Below the pieces are notes generated by a model. That model had not been told where the DNA came from. It searched no databases and worked only from the letters and a program-made list of their open reading frames with translations. From contig CM076260.1 in the NCBI GenBank assembly GCA_038380795.1, positions 30,476,634 through 30,540,633 on the forward strand: a DNA stretch of 64,000 bases. The letters are read 5' to 3'. The translations under genes and the position numbers were made by a program. The DNA comes from Pyrocephalus nanus (lineage: Eukaryota > Chordata > Aves > Passeriformes > Tyrannidae). Below, in pieces: positions 12,641 to 25,102 of the stretch (positions are counted from its first letter, which is position 1; the number at the start of each line of letters is the position of its first letter).

Positions 12641-14145
12641 GGAAAATTCTGGAGTGAAAGAGACTTATCTATTGAGAAAGGTGATCTACATTAGGAGTCA
12701 TTTAAACAAACTGGACATGTACAAATCCAGGGGACCTGATAGGATGTACCCATTGGTGTTGAAGGAGCTGCCTGATGTCATTGTGAGGCCACACTAGATT
12801 ATCTTAGAAAGTTCATAGTGATCAGGGATGAGGCTCCTGAGGACTGGATGACAGAAAATGCCACTCCTGTCTTCAAGAACCGTAAGAAGGAGGATCTCAA
12901 GACCTACAGGCCTGCCAACTTCAGCATGGCTCCTGAGAATATACTGGAGCACCTAATACTAGAAATCACATCTCAGCATCCAGGGCAAGACAGTGTTTTG
13001 GAATAGTCACTGTGCATTTACAAAGGGGAAATCATTCTCAACCATCTGAGAGCTTGCTATGATGACCAGCTCAGTGGATGAAGGAAGAGCAGTGGATGTT
13101 GTTTATCTTGCCTCTGGTAATGCTTTTGACTCTTCCTCTCATAACATCCTAACAGACAAACTGAGGATGTGTAGATCAGATATGTGACAGTGAGGTGAAC
13201 TGAAAAACTGTATGAAGCCCTGGAAGTGCTGGAAAGTTTATAATCTGTGTGTAACATAAAACCTATCTGGAGGACCATCACTGGCAAAATACCCCATGGG
13301 TCAATACTGAGAACAGTGCTGTTCAACATCTTCATTAACAGTGTGGATGACGAAGCAGAGTACATCCTAGGTAAGTTTGCACATGATATAAAACTGGGAG
13401 GAGTGGCTGAAGTAACAAATGGATGTGTTACCTTTCAGAAGGAACTCAGACTAGAAAAAACGTTCTGTGGTTACCGCATGAGGTTCAACAAAGGGAAAGG
13501 TCAAGTCCTGCCACTAGGGAGGAATTACCCTAAGTGCCAGTAGGGATACAACTCCATGCTGAGGGACAATGGGGTGGAAAACAATTTGGCAGAAAAAAGC
13601 ACTGAATGTCTTGGTGGACACCTATTTGAGCATGAGCCAACAACGCATCCTTGCAGCAAAGAGGGCCAAAACTATGCTGGGCTGCATGGTGGGGAACACT
13701 GCCATAAGGCTGAGGGAAATGATCTTTCCCCTCTACATGCTCTGGTGAGACACATCCAGACTGCTGGATTAAAGCCTGGGCTTACCTGTACAGCAGAGAT
13801 ATGGGCATAACTATAACAAGTCCATCAGAAGGCCACAAAGAGGATAAAGGGATTGAGACACATACAAGAAAAGGATGAGAAATGTGGGATTGTTCAGCCT
13901 GGATAAGAAAAGGCTCAGGGAAATCTTATCAATGTATATAAATACCTGAGGAGAGGGAGTAAAGGTGAAGACTGACTCTTAGTGGTATTCAGTGACACAA
14001 GATGAAATGGGCACAAAAAGAAATAAGGGAAATGTCAAGTTCTCCGTCTGTAGAGATGTTCAAAACCCAACTGGACACAATCCCAGGCAACAGGCTACAG
14101 GTGATATTGCCATCAAGACTCAAATGGTCTGTGACTCTGTGACTT
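12641..14145 (+). pseudogene. CR1 LINE ORF2 (reverse transcriptase) remnant with 3' end
   Basis: The longest CR1 copy in the window. In order it shows the pre-RT linker (ACAAACTGGACATGTACAAATCC), RT with LFNIFIN at ~13320-13340, and the catalytic box at ~13371-13390. It then shows RFNKGKG at ~13481, the connection domain, and the 3' UTR ending near 14140 in a CTGTGACTCTGTGAC tail. The catalytic motif reads FAHD instead of the usual FADD of CR1 RT, so the first catalytic aspartate of the pair is lost. Several stops and frameshifts split the frame (open pieces at 12818-13006, 13247-13543 and 13556-13810). It is dead and old. In CR1 this protein performs target-primed reverse transcription. Confidence 0.93.
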
Positions 14146-17100
14146 TTTCCTCCCTAAATCAGACATGTCAATAAACTCTCTACAGACAACAAAAGGAGTG
14201 GAGCTTGTTTTCATTACAGCTCTTTCTTTCTGTCCCCCTTTTAAAATACACTCAGAAACCTCTTGTTTGTGGTCTTCTGTGTCTTCATGGATTTTGTGGA
14301 GTTTATTTGTGGAATATATTTAGAATACATTCTCTATATATTCTAAACCATAGATTATGGACACTATCACTACTCAGGACTGTGTGGAATTACACTTAGG
14401 CTAAAGTAAGGTGTATATACAGTCCATAGTCCCATCTGTGTTCCCCCTAAGAGATGGTGAGAAAAGGGTATCTCAAAGTCATGCTTCCCTTGCTGTACCT
14501 TTACTGCATAAACTTCCTGCAACCTGGCAGTTGTCAGTGTTTTTATCTGTGTCTTTAGAGTTTTTTATGATCTTTTCACTCATGCATTTATCAAAGTCTA
14601 TTTGAACCAATTTACCTTTCTGGATTCCCTAACATCCTGCAGCAATGTTTTTGACTGCATCTGTTTGCTTAGGTTGATTTCTTTATTCCTGTGTTGTGAC
14701 TAGTGAATAATCAGTCCTTTCTCACACTCTTCATGGTGCTTATGATTTCATACACTCTTATAATATTCACCTAAGGAATCTTTCTTCTTTATTAAAGAAT
14801 GCTAATCTATCTACCTATAAAGCAGTTGTTTCATACTCCTGCTCATCTTTGCCACCTTCCACTGTCCTTATTCTATTACACACGTCCATGGGCTGGGAAG
14901 ACAGGACTGTATGGGATGCTAAAAATATGAATGGACAGTAGCGTCATATTTTTTCTTCTGTTTTTTTCTTTCCTTTGATTCTTTCCCTTTTCTAATAATG
15001 TGTAATGTTTTGGTTTTCCTTCTGAGCAGACATCATCCTAGAGTGGTCCACAATGCTTCCATGATCCATTTCCTGAGATGTAATAACTGATTTAGATAGA
15101 GCCTTTCAGTAGATAATGTATAGGTGGAGTCCTTTTTCTCCATGTGTTTACATTCATCTGCATTAAAACATATCTGCAATTTTCAATTATGGTAAACCTA
15201 TGGATCTCCCACAGCAATACCCCACATATGTTAGGCAGTGCTACATCCATTCTTTCTAACTTTGCTGTGCTTTCATTCTGCTACCTCATCATGATGTATT
15301 TGTGGCCTGCCTTCAGCTGCCTTCTTCACAGTAAATCATTGGTGGCCATGCATTCGGTGGTAAATTGCTTCTTTATCTTATTTACGGGCCCTGAGAAACA
15401 ATCTCATCAGAAGATATGGTTCTTGCTACCCCAATGCCATTGCAATGCCATTTGAAAGAATTGCATTACAAACCATATGAATTTTTTGTGTGTTTGGTTT
15501 TTTTTCCAAAAATTTCCATGCCTAACGTCAGCGTATAGCAGTGAAGACATCTTGTTTCAGTACTCTGCAGGGGGAAAAAAAGTCCTTCACTGGTAATATT
15601 CTCACTTTAAGTGAATTGTATTTGATACAGATCCATGCCAATCTGTATCTTTTTAGGTACTGTAAAAGTAGGTACTACATTTTTATTACTGACTTTTTCC
15701 AGCTACTTAGGCTAGAGGTAATTTGAGCTAGTCAATTAAAAGTCAAATTTCAATGCAATCTCGTGTTTACTGAGAAGCATGTTGTAGTCAGACCAGGGAT
15801 ACTATATTCCAAAAAAGTAGATTTATATGATCATTTGTTCAAGTATGTCTAGTATTGTAATCTCAGGGAAAACAGAACGACTATAAAAAAGCCTCATCAA
15901 AAACAAATGCTATATTTTTACCTGTGATTCCTTAATGGGCCATGTCCTCTTATATCACAACCACTGGTTTTTTCAGATATCTTACTTTATAAATACTCTT
16001 TGCAGTTTTTGTAAGTAAAATTACCTTAACGAAAGGAATTGTTCTTTTTAGGTCAACAATAAAGTTTTGCCCTAACTGTAGGCTTTTGATTCCGTAAATC
16101 ATCCTTATAGTGATCCTTTGAAGCATTTCTCTTTTTTTGCTATAATAGCTTGGCAATCATTATCTTGGTGGTTTCCAGTAAAATCCCAACAGTACTGAAA
16201 GCCATCCCTTATAATGAGTTCTAGGAATACACTGTTCTGATTCTCCAGGGCTATTTTTTGTAGGATCTTGTTCCTAACAATTGTGCCAGGAATAATAGCC
16301 CTCATTTTCACCTGAAACCAGACCACATTTTTAATCAGATCCACAGGACATAACATACCTCTTGACTTAGCTTCATTGCGCTGTCGAAATGCTCTGAATG
16401 TGTCTGCAGCCACTAATTCTTTCCCCACTCGATGTTCACTTTGCAAAGAATACATTTGTAGCTGAAAAAACAAGCTCTATTCTTAGCAGCAGCGGAATGG
16501 TTTGCCAGGCCCCTTTTGACACTGTCAACATGTGGTTTATGGTTGGTGTCAGCTAATAGTGGCCTCCCATAAATAAAAACATGAAATATTTTTCACTCAT
16601 GGACTGAGACCAAAGCCACATTCTTTATTTCCATTTATTGGAAGCTTGGTTTTTGTTTGTTCCTATGATGATTATTCTATTGGGGTTTTAGGTTTTGACC
16701 ACATTGTAAAGGATTGTGCAGTGCTTTTCTTAGAGCCATCAGTGAACAAACTTGTTTTGCATTTATCATCATAGCAACTCACCACTGAAATCTCATCAAC
16801 CACTTTAATTTCTTCCCTTTTTTAAGGGCCAGAATAAGTGTTTTGTCTCTATCAGGATACCAGTTTACTACAGCCTGGCTCAAGGAGCACAGAAAAAAAC
16901 CTAACCTTTTCTCTAAGTATTCCCCTCGTTTTAGAGTAACTATATAGATTTTTGGAGTTGATATCTAAATGAAGGGTCTTTTTTGTGCACTGAATTGCAT
17001 GTGCCTGCACATTAGTTGATTCTCCTTTTCCCTGTATTGTTCTGAAGCAACAAGCCTACTTCCCTACCTTCTTGCCCCAGACTTAGAAGGTTTTGTGGGA

Positions 17101-19024
17101 TTGCTGGCATTTTTCAAGTGTAGAACATCGAAGATAGATGTGAAGTTCCTTTTCCCCTGATTAGAATCTTGGAACATATTTGACACAGCTGGTTTCCCTG
17201 TCATCTCCAGTGAATGCATCTGTTGGATGAAACCAAGGGTTTTGGCATGTTTCTAATGTGGTCTTTTTCTCTAGTACTATTAAAGGAACATCTTTTCCAT
17301 ACTGTGTAAAATGGAATGCAAATACATAATACAGGAAAAACTTGGAAAAAGCTAATGAAAAGACGTTACTATCATACCCTACCTTTTACTTTTTTCACAC
17401 ACACAAGTGTACAAAATTAACACCAGTGAAACAATCAGAAAATCTGCTGCAAAGGCACAGTGAAGCAGGCTGCAGACATGCTGCAGGAGAGTAGTGCAGA
17501 GCAAGAGGAGATGGGCAGCAAAGCAAAAAAGCCAAAAGCTGGCTGGTGAGTGAGATAAGTAGGAAGTAGAATGGGCCAATCCTGGGGAAGGGCGGTGATG
17601 CCCGAAGGCATCATTAGTGATATTCTTACTTTTAGTAAAAAGGGACATGAACACTGAGGTCTCTGATTCTATCCTGATTACAATTGCCATTGGATTATGG
17701 CAGTTTGTTTTCTTCTGTCCATAAGGTTATTGTTGTTTTTTTTTTCCTTTTTTTCCTCATTTTTCCAAATGTTTGATTTTGGCACCACTTTGGCTTCTCC
17801 TCTTCTGACCATAGTAGATGTAATGTTTCCCATTAGTTCTCAGGCTGACTGTCCATTTGTCATCTGCAGCATGATTGCCCTGAGGCCCTTTGAGCTACCA
17901 GTACAGTGGTGTTTGTTGTTCCTTCTCTGTGTATGTACCACCGAAATGCGTCTTTTTTTTTCATACACTTCACATTGACAGTACTGTTTGGCAAAGAATA
18001 AGCAGAGATTTTTGTATCACTTCCTTGTGGAAGTTTATTTTGAGCTCTTGTATACTTTTCTATTCTGGTTCACTCTTTTCACATATCTTCCTGGGCTTAG
18101 GTGTCCACTCCTAATGCATTTATTCTGGACAGGTAGGCTCCTTTCCTTGAGAAAATCTAATGGTTTTGTGCAAAGGTTAATTTTGGGAACTCCACAACAG
18201 TTTTCAAGTGTTTCATTTTGCATCTAAATCCAAATTTATCATTTAATATGTGATTTTGTTAGTGTCACGTACCTTCCAAGCCACAACCTTCAGCTGCCAG
18301 CCATTGTTCAACTATTTTTACTTCTTTTAATTCTTAGTGTTTTGAAACCTGTTTCTCCTAAGTTTCATCTTCATATAGATATAAAGAAAACAAACAGCAG
18401 AGGAAAAATTCCAAGTGAAATTATGCAAAATCAACAGCTACACTATTGTTTCTGTAACACAATGTGTAAAATGAGCATAGTACTGCACTGCACTGACAGC
18501 ATGAAATTTTTGCTTTCCTGATTTTTATTCTATTACTATTGCTCAGACTTTCATAAAATTATCATTTTGAAAAAGTTGAAAACATTGTAAATTCAGCCTC
18601 CATAGTATGAAATCTATGAAAAAAACCACATGTATGAAGAAAGCACTGATTTTTAGTAGAAACTGCTTCAGTCTCTGAGGTGTTTAAGCATCAACACTTA
18701 TCTTATGCATCTTTTTACTGTCCCTTAAAAATTATATTTCAATAAACTTCCTTGTCTAAGTCTGCAAACTGGAAATAAAATTAAATTTTGACCTACCAAA
18801 TGATGTTGTTGAAGGAATATTTTCCCAGTGTGTAAACATGAAAAGAACATATTTGTTGCTTGCTTTCTTCCAATGCTGACCTGAAAGACTCACTTGAGAT
18901 GCCTTAGCATCTTAGCAGAGGGCATGAATCAGCTTCTACTTCTGAAGAGCAATCATACGTTTTCCATCACTCATCACCACAGCTTGCCTCTCCATAAAAC
19001 TAAGCATGCTGACTTGAAATATGG
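14146..19024. other. Long non-coding stretch, unclassified
   Basis: AT-rich intergenic DNA. The largest frame is 122 codons on the minus strand (16105-16473). It lies in a 2-kb zone (about 15.95-18.25 kb) with scattered minus-strand frames that faintly suggest retroelement coding but match no domain securely. T-rich low complexity occurs near 17735-17765. No RNA genes and no CR1 termini are seen. Confidence 0.4.
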
Positions 19025-19103
19025 AGTCATAGAATGGTTTGGGTTGGAAGGAACCTTTAAATATCATCTAGTCCAACTCCATCCCTATCCAACATGTCCA
19101 GTG
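19025..19103 (-). mobile_element. CR1 LINE 3' terminus, antisense (short copy)
   Basis: Antisense CR1 3' end: AGTCATAGAATGGTTTGGG, TTGGAAGGAACCTTTAAA, ATCATCTAGTCCAACTCC. It stops abruptly where a second full CR1 3' terminus begins at 19104. Confidence 0.9.
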
Positions 19104-19415
19104 ATCATAGAATCATAAAATACTTTGGGTTGGAAAGGGACTTTGAAGATCATCTGGTTCCAACCCACTGCCATGGGCGGGGACATCTTCAATTAGACCA
19201 GGTTGCTCAGAGACCCATCCAACCTGGCCTTGAACACCTCCAGGGGTGAGACATCCACAGTTTCCCTGGGCAGCCTGTTCCAGTGCTTCACCAACCTCAC
19301 AGTAAAGAATTTTTTCCTAACATCTGATAATCTAAACCTACTTTCTTTCCACTTTAACCCATTCTCCCTTGTCCTGTCTCTACATGCTCTTGTAAACACT
19401 CTTGCCCTATCTTTC
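19104..19415 (-). mobile_element. CR1 LINE 3' end with ORF2 C-terminus, antisense
   Basis: A second antisense CR1 begins with GATCATAGAATCATAAAATA and runs through the 3' UTR into the ORF2 C-terminal coding part. The minus-strand frame at 19193-19399 is still open and encodes the standard CR1 ending with KHWNRLPRE and SPLEVFKARLDGSLSNLV. It is 5'-truncated at about 19.4 kb. It is less decayed than the copy at 12.6-14.1 kb. Confidence 0.93.
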
Positions 19416-22400
19416 CTGTAAGCTCAGGTACTGGAAGGAAATGATGGGTCATCCAAAGCTCTTCTGAGCAAGATATATGCTTAAATTCTTATGCTAAAGA
19501 CATTCATATTTAATTTTTATTCGTGCTTTGCCATGCCCTCAGTAAAGCAACTCTTCTTCAGGCTGGGAGGGTTTCTTCAGAGTTCTCCCCCAGTGACCCA
19601 CAAATACAGATTCCTTATAGGAACCCTCCACTGTGACCAAAATCTTCCTCTGGCTTTTGCAGAAAAACAAGTGTTGAACAACACTAGAAGCAGGAGCTAC
19701 TCCAACTCTCCACACCACCTGTTAGTAGAGAAAACCTTCCTACCATGAGTCTAACCACTAAATATGGACTTTCCAATCTGACACATTTTACCACTATGAA
19801 TTCCATGTTCTGCAAGCATCCTCCCAGCTTCCTTGGGTGCAATGTTCAGCAATTGCAGCACACTCCAAGGTCCTGCATGCTAGAGCCCTCCCTGGCACGT
19901 GCAGGTCTGGGACTGTCATTGCACCCCAGGGCTACAATGTAGGGAGTGCCAGCTGGAAGCTCTGGGCACAGATGGTTCCCAGACACCGTGTCCTACGCAT
20001 TGATATGGCTGCCTGTACTTGATCTGCTCAGTTAGAGAGTGTTTGATTTTCTCTGCATATCTCCCTTGGAAATTAACTGTTTCATACATCAGCCACTCTT
20101 CCAAATCACAGGTAAGGAGTCAGTGGCTGATTGTGCGCTGCCATGGCCTCCTCTCAATCTATTATTGTTTGAAAATCTGACTGTTTAAAAAAATCATGCT
20201 TGCTCTGATTGAAGCTTTGGACAGCTTCCTGGCACAAAACACTCTTGAGGTTTGATTGACTCTTATGTCTATTTTCATCTTCTGTGAAATGATTTTGCTT
20301 CTTTGTAATAGGCGTGCTCTTTGGAAACATCTAAAATTACAGTGGTACAAATTAATGCAAAGACCAGAGGGTGAGACATTCTCCCCTCCCAGCATCTCTG
20401 AGTGCCCTACATGTCTGGGTAAGCTCAATATGCAGTGGAGCTGAGCCAGCTGACACCACTTGTGAATCTGGCATTGCATTTAAACAAAACTACTTTTTTG
20501 TGTTTACCTCCAAGAAAGGAGTCCAGGAACTGCAATCACAAAGGGATTTACAAATGAGTCTACAGTCTTGAGCATCAAAACAACTGTCCAGCTGCTGTCT
20601 TACCCTGGATTAGAGATCACAGGTTCCTGGAAATGTTCTGCCCCAACGTACTGAACAGCTAATCCTTCTTGAACCTGCCCCACTAGACCTCTGCGTATGG
20701 TGAACAACGTGTGAGCAAGATTGCCTGGGGGATACTTGAATGACTGAGCTTCACAAAAAAAGTGAAAAGGAAAGACAGAGGATGCAAACCCCTTGGTTGT
20801 CATTATCGTCACTTGTTCAGGACTTCTGCAACTACCTCTGATATTGGACATCTGTAAGACAAATACGACTTGCATCTGAGGCCACCAGAGCCAGCTGCAC
20901 AGGATAAGGTGGGAATATTTATATTCCCTCTGGGTCACGTTCCATTTGCCTGGAAGAAGTCAATATGCAGTACTTCAGAGAGATAATGAGGATGAAATCC
21001 CTGTCACTAGTAAATTAGAGCATCCCACCAGAAAAAGGGATACAAGGATGCCAAGTGTGATGTATTTTAAGTATAAATAACAGCAATACTTAGGCTTTCC
21101 CCAGGTAGATAATATTGATCACTAGTCTATAAAATAATTTCTATAACACTGTGTGTCATTCCTGGGTTCAGTTACAAGTTTGTATTCTCTCTTAGCAAAT
21201 ATGAAAGACCTCTTTTTTATTTTTAATCATTACTTGAGTTTCATACATAAATGAAGATTAGCCTCAAAGGATGGGAAGCTAGAAATTACTTTAGCATGAT
21301 TTTAAACTAGTGAGATATCTTGTGCAGATCTATATTTTAAAGCAATATTTGATATGTATAATTTTGAGTCCCGCAGATCACCAAGAATTCTTTTTCCCAG
21401 AATTTAAATCCATTTTTCTTTGTTTACACTGAAAATATTCTACATTCCCCAAGTAAGTACAGAAAGCTACTCTGCTTATAAAACCTTGTAGTTGCAGCTT
21501 TTTCTTTTCTGTCACTTCTAGCAGTTAGAAAGTTTTATTTATTACTTTAATATAAATTTCTTCCCTAGTGTATTTGTCATTGAGGTCTTGTCGAAACTTC
21601 TGTTTTAAGTCATAAAAGTTCTTTATTCCCAAAGGCATTATTCTGTATCAGAATTTTGTCTTTTTTCACCCCTAAAAATGAAACTTAAGGTTTTCTTGAT
21701 ACTGTTTGTTAATACTCTCTATCTTTAGAATTTTTTTTTTTTTTTTTTGTGACTGTAATACCTTAGATTTTATGCATGTGTTTTACTTTAAACTTAGAAT
21801 GAACTCAAAGAGATTCTAGTTTGTCTGAGAGACTGGTGGGATGGACAGGGAATGATTTGTGCCCCTCAATTCTCAAACTTTGGGCTGGAGACAGAGAATG
21901 GTACCTAAGCACAAGCTGCTAATGTAATGGGAGGTATCAGATGGCTCAGATGACTCAAATGTCCTAAAGCATTTCAAGTCTATGGCCCTTGAAATGTCAC
22001 TAAAAGCCTATGTTCAGGTAAATTCCTTGGGATTCCCACCCCAAGGAAACAGAATTAAGACACCTGAAGTTAGGTAGCTAAATATAGATGTTTATATGTG
22101 ATTTAAGTGCCAAGCTTGCACTGCAATCAATAGGGCTCAACACAAACTGGCAGCTGGAGCACACTGAGGCCGCACATCACGCCACATTTATTTTTAACTT
22201 TCATAAAGAGTATGCAATGTTGCTTGTATGTCACACTGGGGTCACAAGAAATCACTCCTCAACCACAGGTGTGCCAAAGGCACTGCACAATTGTCCTCTT
22301 TTTAAACAAAGTGGATTTTCATGGGCATTCATGTGCTGTGTGCCGGGTGGGCTGTAAAATTAGCCAGAGCCATAAAAAAGCTTTGTACCCACAGCCGACC

Positions 22401-23752
22401 ATGCAAGATCCCACAGCAGACCATGAACCTTGCAGACTTCATGACCTTCTTGGTCCTGGCCATCATGGGTTCCCACACTTCTCCTGCAGGTCAGCAGTAG
22501 CACTGCCCCTGGGAAACAGCTGAGGGAGCACTGGCACCTTCTTCCAGGAAGGAAGACACCTGCCACCAGACACAGCAGCATACAGCAGGCATATCTGACT
22601 AGATATAGCTCAGATATGTGTTTTAAGGACATAATTATTACTAAGATGCTGAAGATAGTGTCCCAACAACACCTTTTTCTTCCTAAACAATTAACCAATT
22701 TCTCCTATTTTCATAGGAAATGCCTTAAGAAAAATGAACTGACTAAATAATTCTTAAGAGCTTTTTTTCTAAGGGAATGTTGAAAACTGCTTTTAAACAT
22801 CACCCACATCTATTCAGTATGCAACATGCTACAAGAATGTCAAGTTGTCACCACAGTGGAAACGGGAAGATGTTTTTCAATAGAAATTTATGCAGCAGAA
22901 CAAATTCTGAAAAGTATTTTCCTTGTCTTATCTGCATTGTGGACTTATTTTCTGAAACAGTGTGAATGGTCTCCTAATAATGAATCACAGCTAACAAATT
23001 TACTTGCAAGGAATCAGACTTGTATGGCATTTTTCCATAATGCACCAAGAGTGAGACTTACTTCACAGAGGGAAAGAGAAGGAGCTGTAGGAAAGAGATT
23101 CCTTGACAGCATTGCTAAGGTAAGAGCCGGTGGTGCTGAGCACATAAATGCACATGGGCTGAACAGCAGAAAGCACTGGACTTGCTGAGCCAGAGTCTGT
23201 GGCTGCTTGTGAAGTACAGCAGTCAGCATCCACTGATCCACTGCCACCCCTGCAACTGACATCAGAGAAGTCAAGAGGTTCTGACAGTGCAACGATAATG
23301 ATTTATCCAGCATCATCCCAAAAATCACATTGATGTGACTGAGCTGTGACCTTTATTGAATTTTATTGTCAGACTGTAATATTTGCAGGTAGATGAAAGA
23401 AGGACAAGATGACGTGCATATGAAGAGTAAGACAGGAGAAAGGAGAGTGACAGTCAAAAATGAAAGAGAAACATTAACATTCTGTTGGAAAACATTCAAA
23501 GTTTCCTCCCAAAATTATAAGAACAATATAAGACTGGGTTTAGGCTCTTTTCTTAAAAAATAGTTTGACAGTCCACTCTTACTGCAGGACAAATCAAGAC
23601 CTTAAGTTGCTGATGTTTGGAATAGTTGAAATTTCTTTACCCTGTGAGGCCAGTTTTACCTCAACTCATGTCTGTACTTTTGTGAGCACCAAATATTCTT
23701 TCAGAGTAATTTTTAGAGTTACTGAAAACAATGTACTTATGTATATAGGTAT
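19416..23752. other. Long non-coding stretch, nothing secure
   Basis: Intergenic DNA with a T18 run at 21731-21748. Open frames such as the minus-strand 112-codon frame at 20600-20938, the minus-strand frame at 22360-22698 and the plus-strand frame at 22826-23188 match no family I recognise and lack splice or promoter context. Confidence 0.4.
21731..21748. repeat. poly(T) tract
   Basis: An uninterrupted run of 18 T. No element is recognised immediately next to it. Confidence 0.95.
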
Positions 23753-23757
23753 GAGGA
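23753..23757. repeat. Target-site duplication, left copy (GAGGA)
   Basis: GAGGA sits directly before the TG start of the LTR at 23758 and is repeated exactly after its CA end. Confidence 0.85.
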
Positions 23758-24320
23758 TGTCGTGATTTTGCCCTGGGTTAATTTGCTTTCACACCCCCCA
23801 CACAATTACTATTAGTTGAGAGAAGGTTTATGCAGACAAAAGAGGCAGGATTTGGGGAAAATATTATGAGCATTCATTACTAGTAAAATAAAAACTACTA
23901 AAAAACTATATTTACAATAATTCTACTTAAGTAAAAGCTCTATGTATTTACAGAAATACTCCTTTCCCCTTTATGTATCACTCCAAGGAGGAGAAGTAGT
24001 CCTTTTCTTCATTCTCGGAGTTCCAGCTCTCCCTCCAGTAACTCTGCAGCACCCTCGTCGCAGCTGGAATTCTTTTTCCTTCTCTGTGTCAGCCTCCGGG
24101 GCTGGGCTTACCTCCCTCCTGGGCTAAGACTGAAGGCTGGGGGTTACCCAGGTCCTAAAGGGTCTTCCTTCCATAGGCTTGCAAGGGGACACTTGCTTAC
24201 TATGGATCTTCTTCCACAGGGTTACAGGGGATAATGGCTTAAGAGTCCACCCCTGTTTCCCTGTGGAGGTCCCTCCCCATGGGAGAACAGTCCTTGATAG
24301 ACCTCTCCATCATGAGTCTA

Positions 24321-24505
24321 GTGTGGATCCCACACATGGATCCCAACATCCTTACCCGAGCTGCTTTTGCTCCAGTGTAAGGCTTTCTCGGGGTCACAAA
24401 ACCTTCAACAGCAGTATGGATCCCACACACAGATCCCAATATCCCACCTGAGCCGTCATCTCTCCAGCGTGGGTTTCCCTCAGGGTCACAAAGTCTTCAG
24501 CAGGA
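24321..24505. repeat. 93-bp tandem duplication inside the LTR
   Basis: Two diverged copies start at 24321 (GTGTGGATCCCACACATGG) and 24414 (GTATGGATCCCACACACAG). Both run through a CTCCAG(C/T)GT motif to GGGTCACAAA. Repeated blocks with a CTCCAGCGTGGG / GGGTCACA signature are usual in the middle of the long avian ERVL LTRs, which supports the family call. Confidence 0.8.
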
Positions 24506-24864
24506 CTTTGCCTCATCTCAGTCCCTCTCATGTAGTCTCAGTTCTCTGGTACATCTACAAGCTCCTCTGTGAGCCGCATGGGGGGTGTTCTCACCCCAAC
24601 AATCTTCTAAAGGTAGCAGGGATTATTTTTCAGTCTTTTCCCTGCTGAAGGGAGAAAGCGAAAAGGAGAAGAAGTAGCTCTACCCCCTCGGCACTTTACT
24701 TCTCTTGCTGCAGCTTCAGCTGCCAGCTTTGACCTTGGAGGTTCCGTTATCTCTCGGCTGGAATTTTTCCACAGCGGTTTCTCGTCCAAGTAGTCAATCT
24801 TTCTAAAGCTTTTTTTTTCTTCACTCTCTTACAAGAGAGAAAGGGGGCTTAAGTGCTACACTTG

Positions 24865-24885
24865 CCCCCGGCCCAGGGCCGGGGG
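24865..24885. repeat. GC-rich perfect palindrome in the LTR
   Basis: A 10-bp arm CCCCCGGCCC, one central A, then the exact inverse GGGCCGGGGG. It could form a very stable hairpin in RNA from this LTR. It is the most GC-rich part of the element. Confidence 0.9.
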
Positions 24886-25097
24886 AAGAGGGGGCCTAGC
24901 CCCCCTCGGGCCCACTGCTCTCCTACATGGCTGCTGCTCCTAATTTCAACTGCGCAATAAATCTTCTCTTCTGTTTTCTTAATTATGTAATTAGCAGAGG
25001 CATCACTGAACTTTTTGATTGGCCTTTTTGTCTGGAAATCACTTGGACAAAACCATCCTCAGCCCCAGGGGCTGGCCAACTGGGCAAAACCATGACA

Positions 25098-25102
25098 GAG
25101 GA
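25098..25102. repeat. Target-site duplication, right copy (GAGGA)
   Basis: An exact match to the left copy at 23753-23757, immediately after the ...GACA end of the LTR. Confidence 0.85.

Larger units (their letters stand above)
23758..25097 (-). mobile_element. Solo LTR of an ERVL-type endogenous retrovirus
   Basis: The element starts TGTCGTGATTTTGCCC and ends GGGCAAAACCATGACA, an imperfect 16-bp terminal inverted repeat with canonical TG...CA ends. It is flanked by a perfect 5-bp duplication (GAGGA), which fits ERVL-class integration. At 1,340 bp it has no internal gag/pol/env and no second LTR, so it is a recombined solo LTR. Minus orientation is inferred. A CCAAT motif lies near the right end (about 25015-25025). 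The left end resembles the U5 of the large avian ERVL family that terminates in ...AACC/CCAGG...CACGACA. However, an AATAAA also exists on the + strand at 24956-24961, so orientation is uncertain. Inside are a 93-bp tandem duplication and a GC-rich palindrome. Confidence 0.88.
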
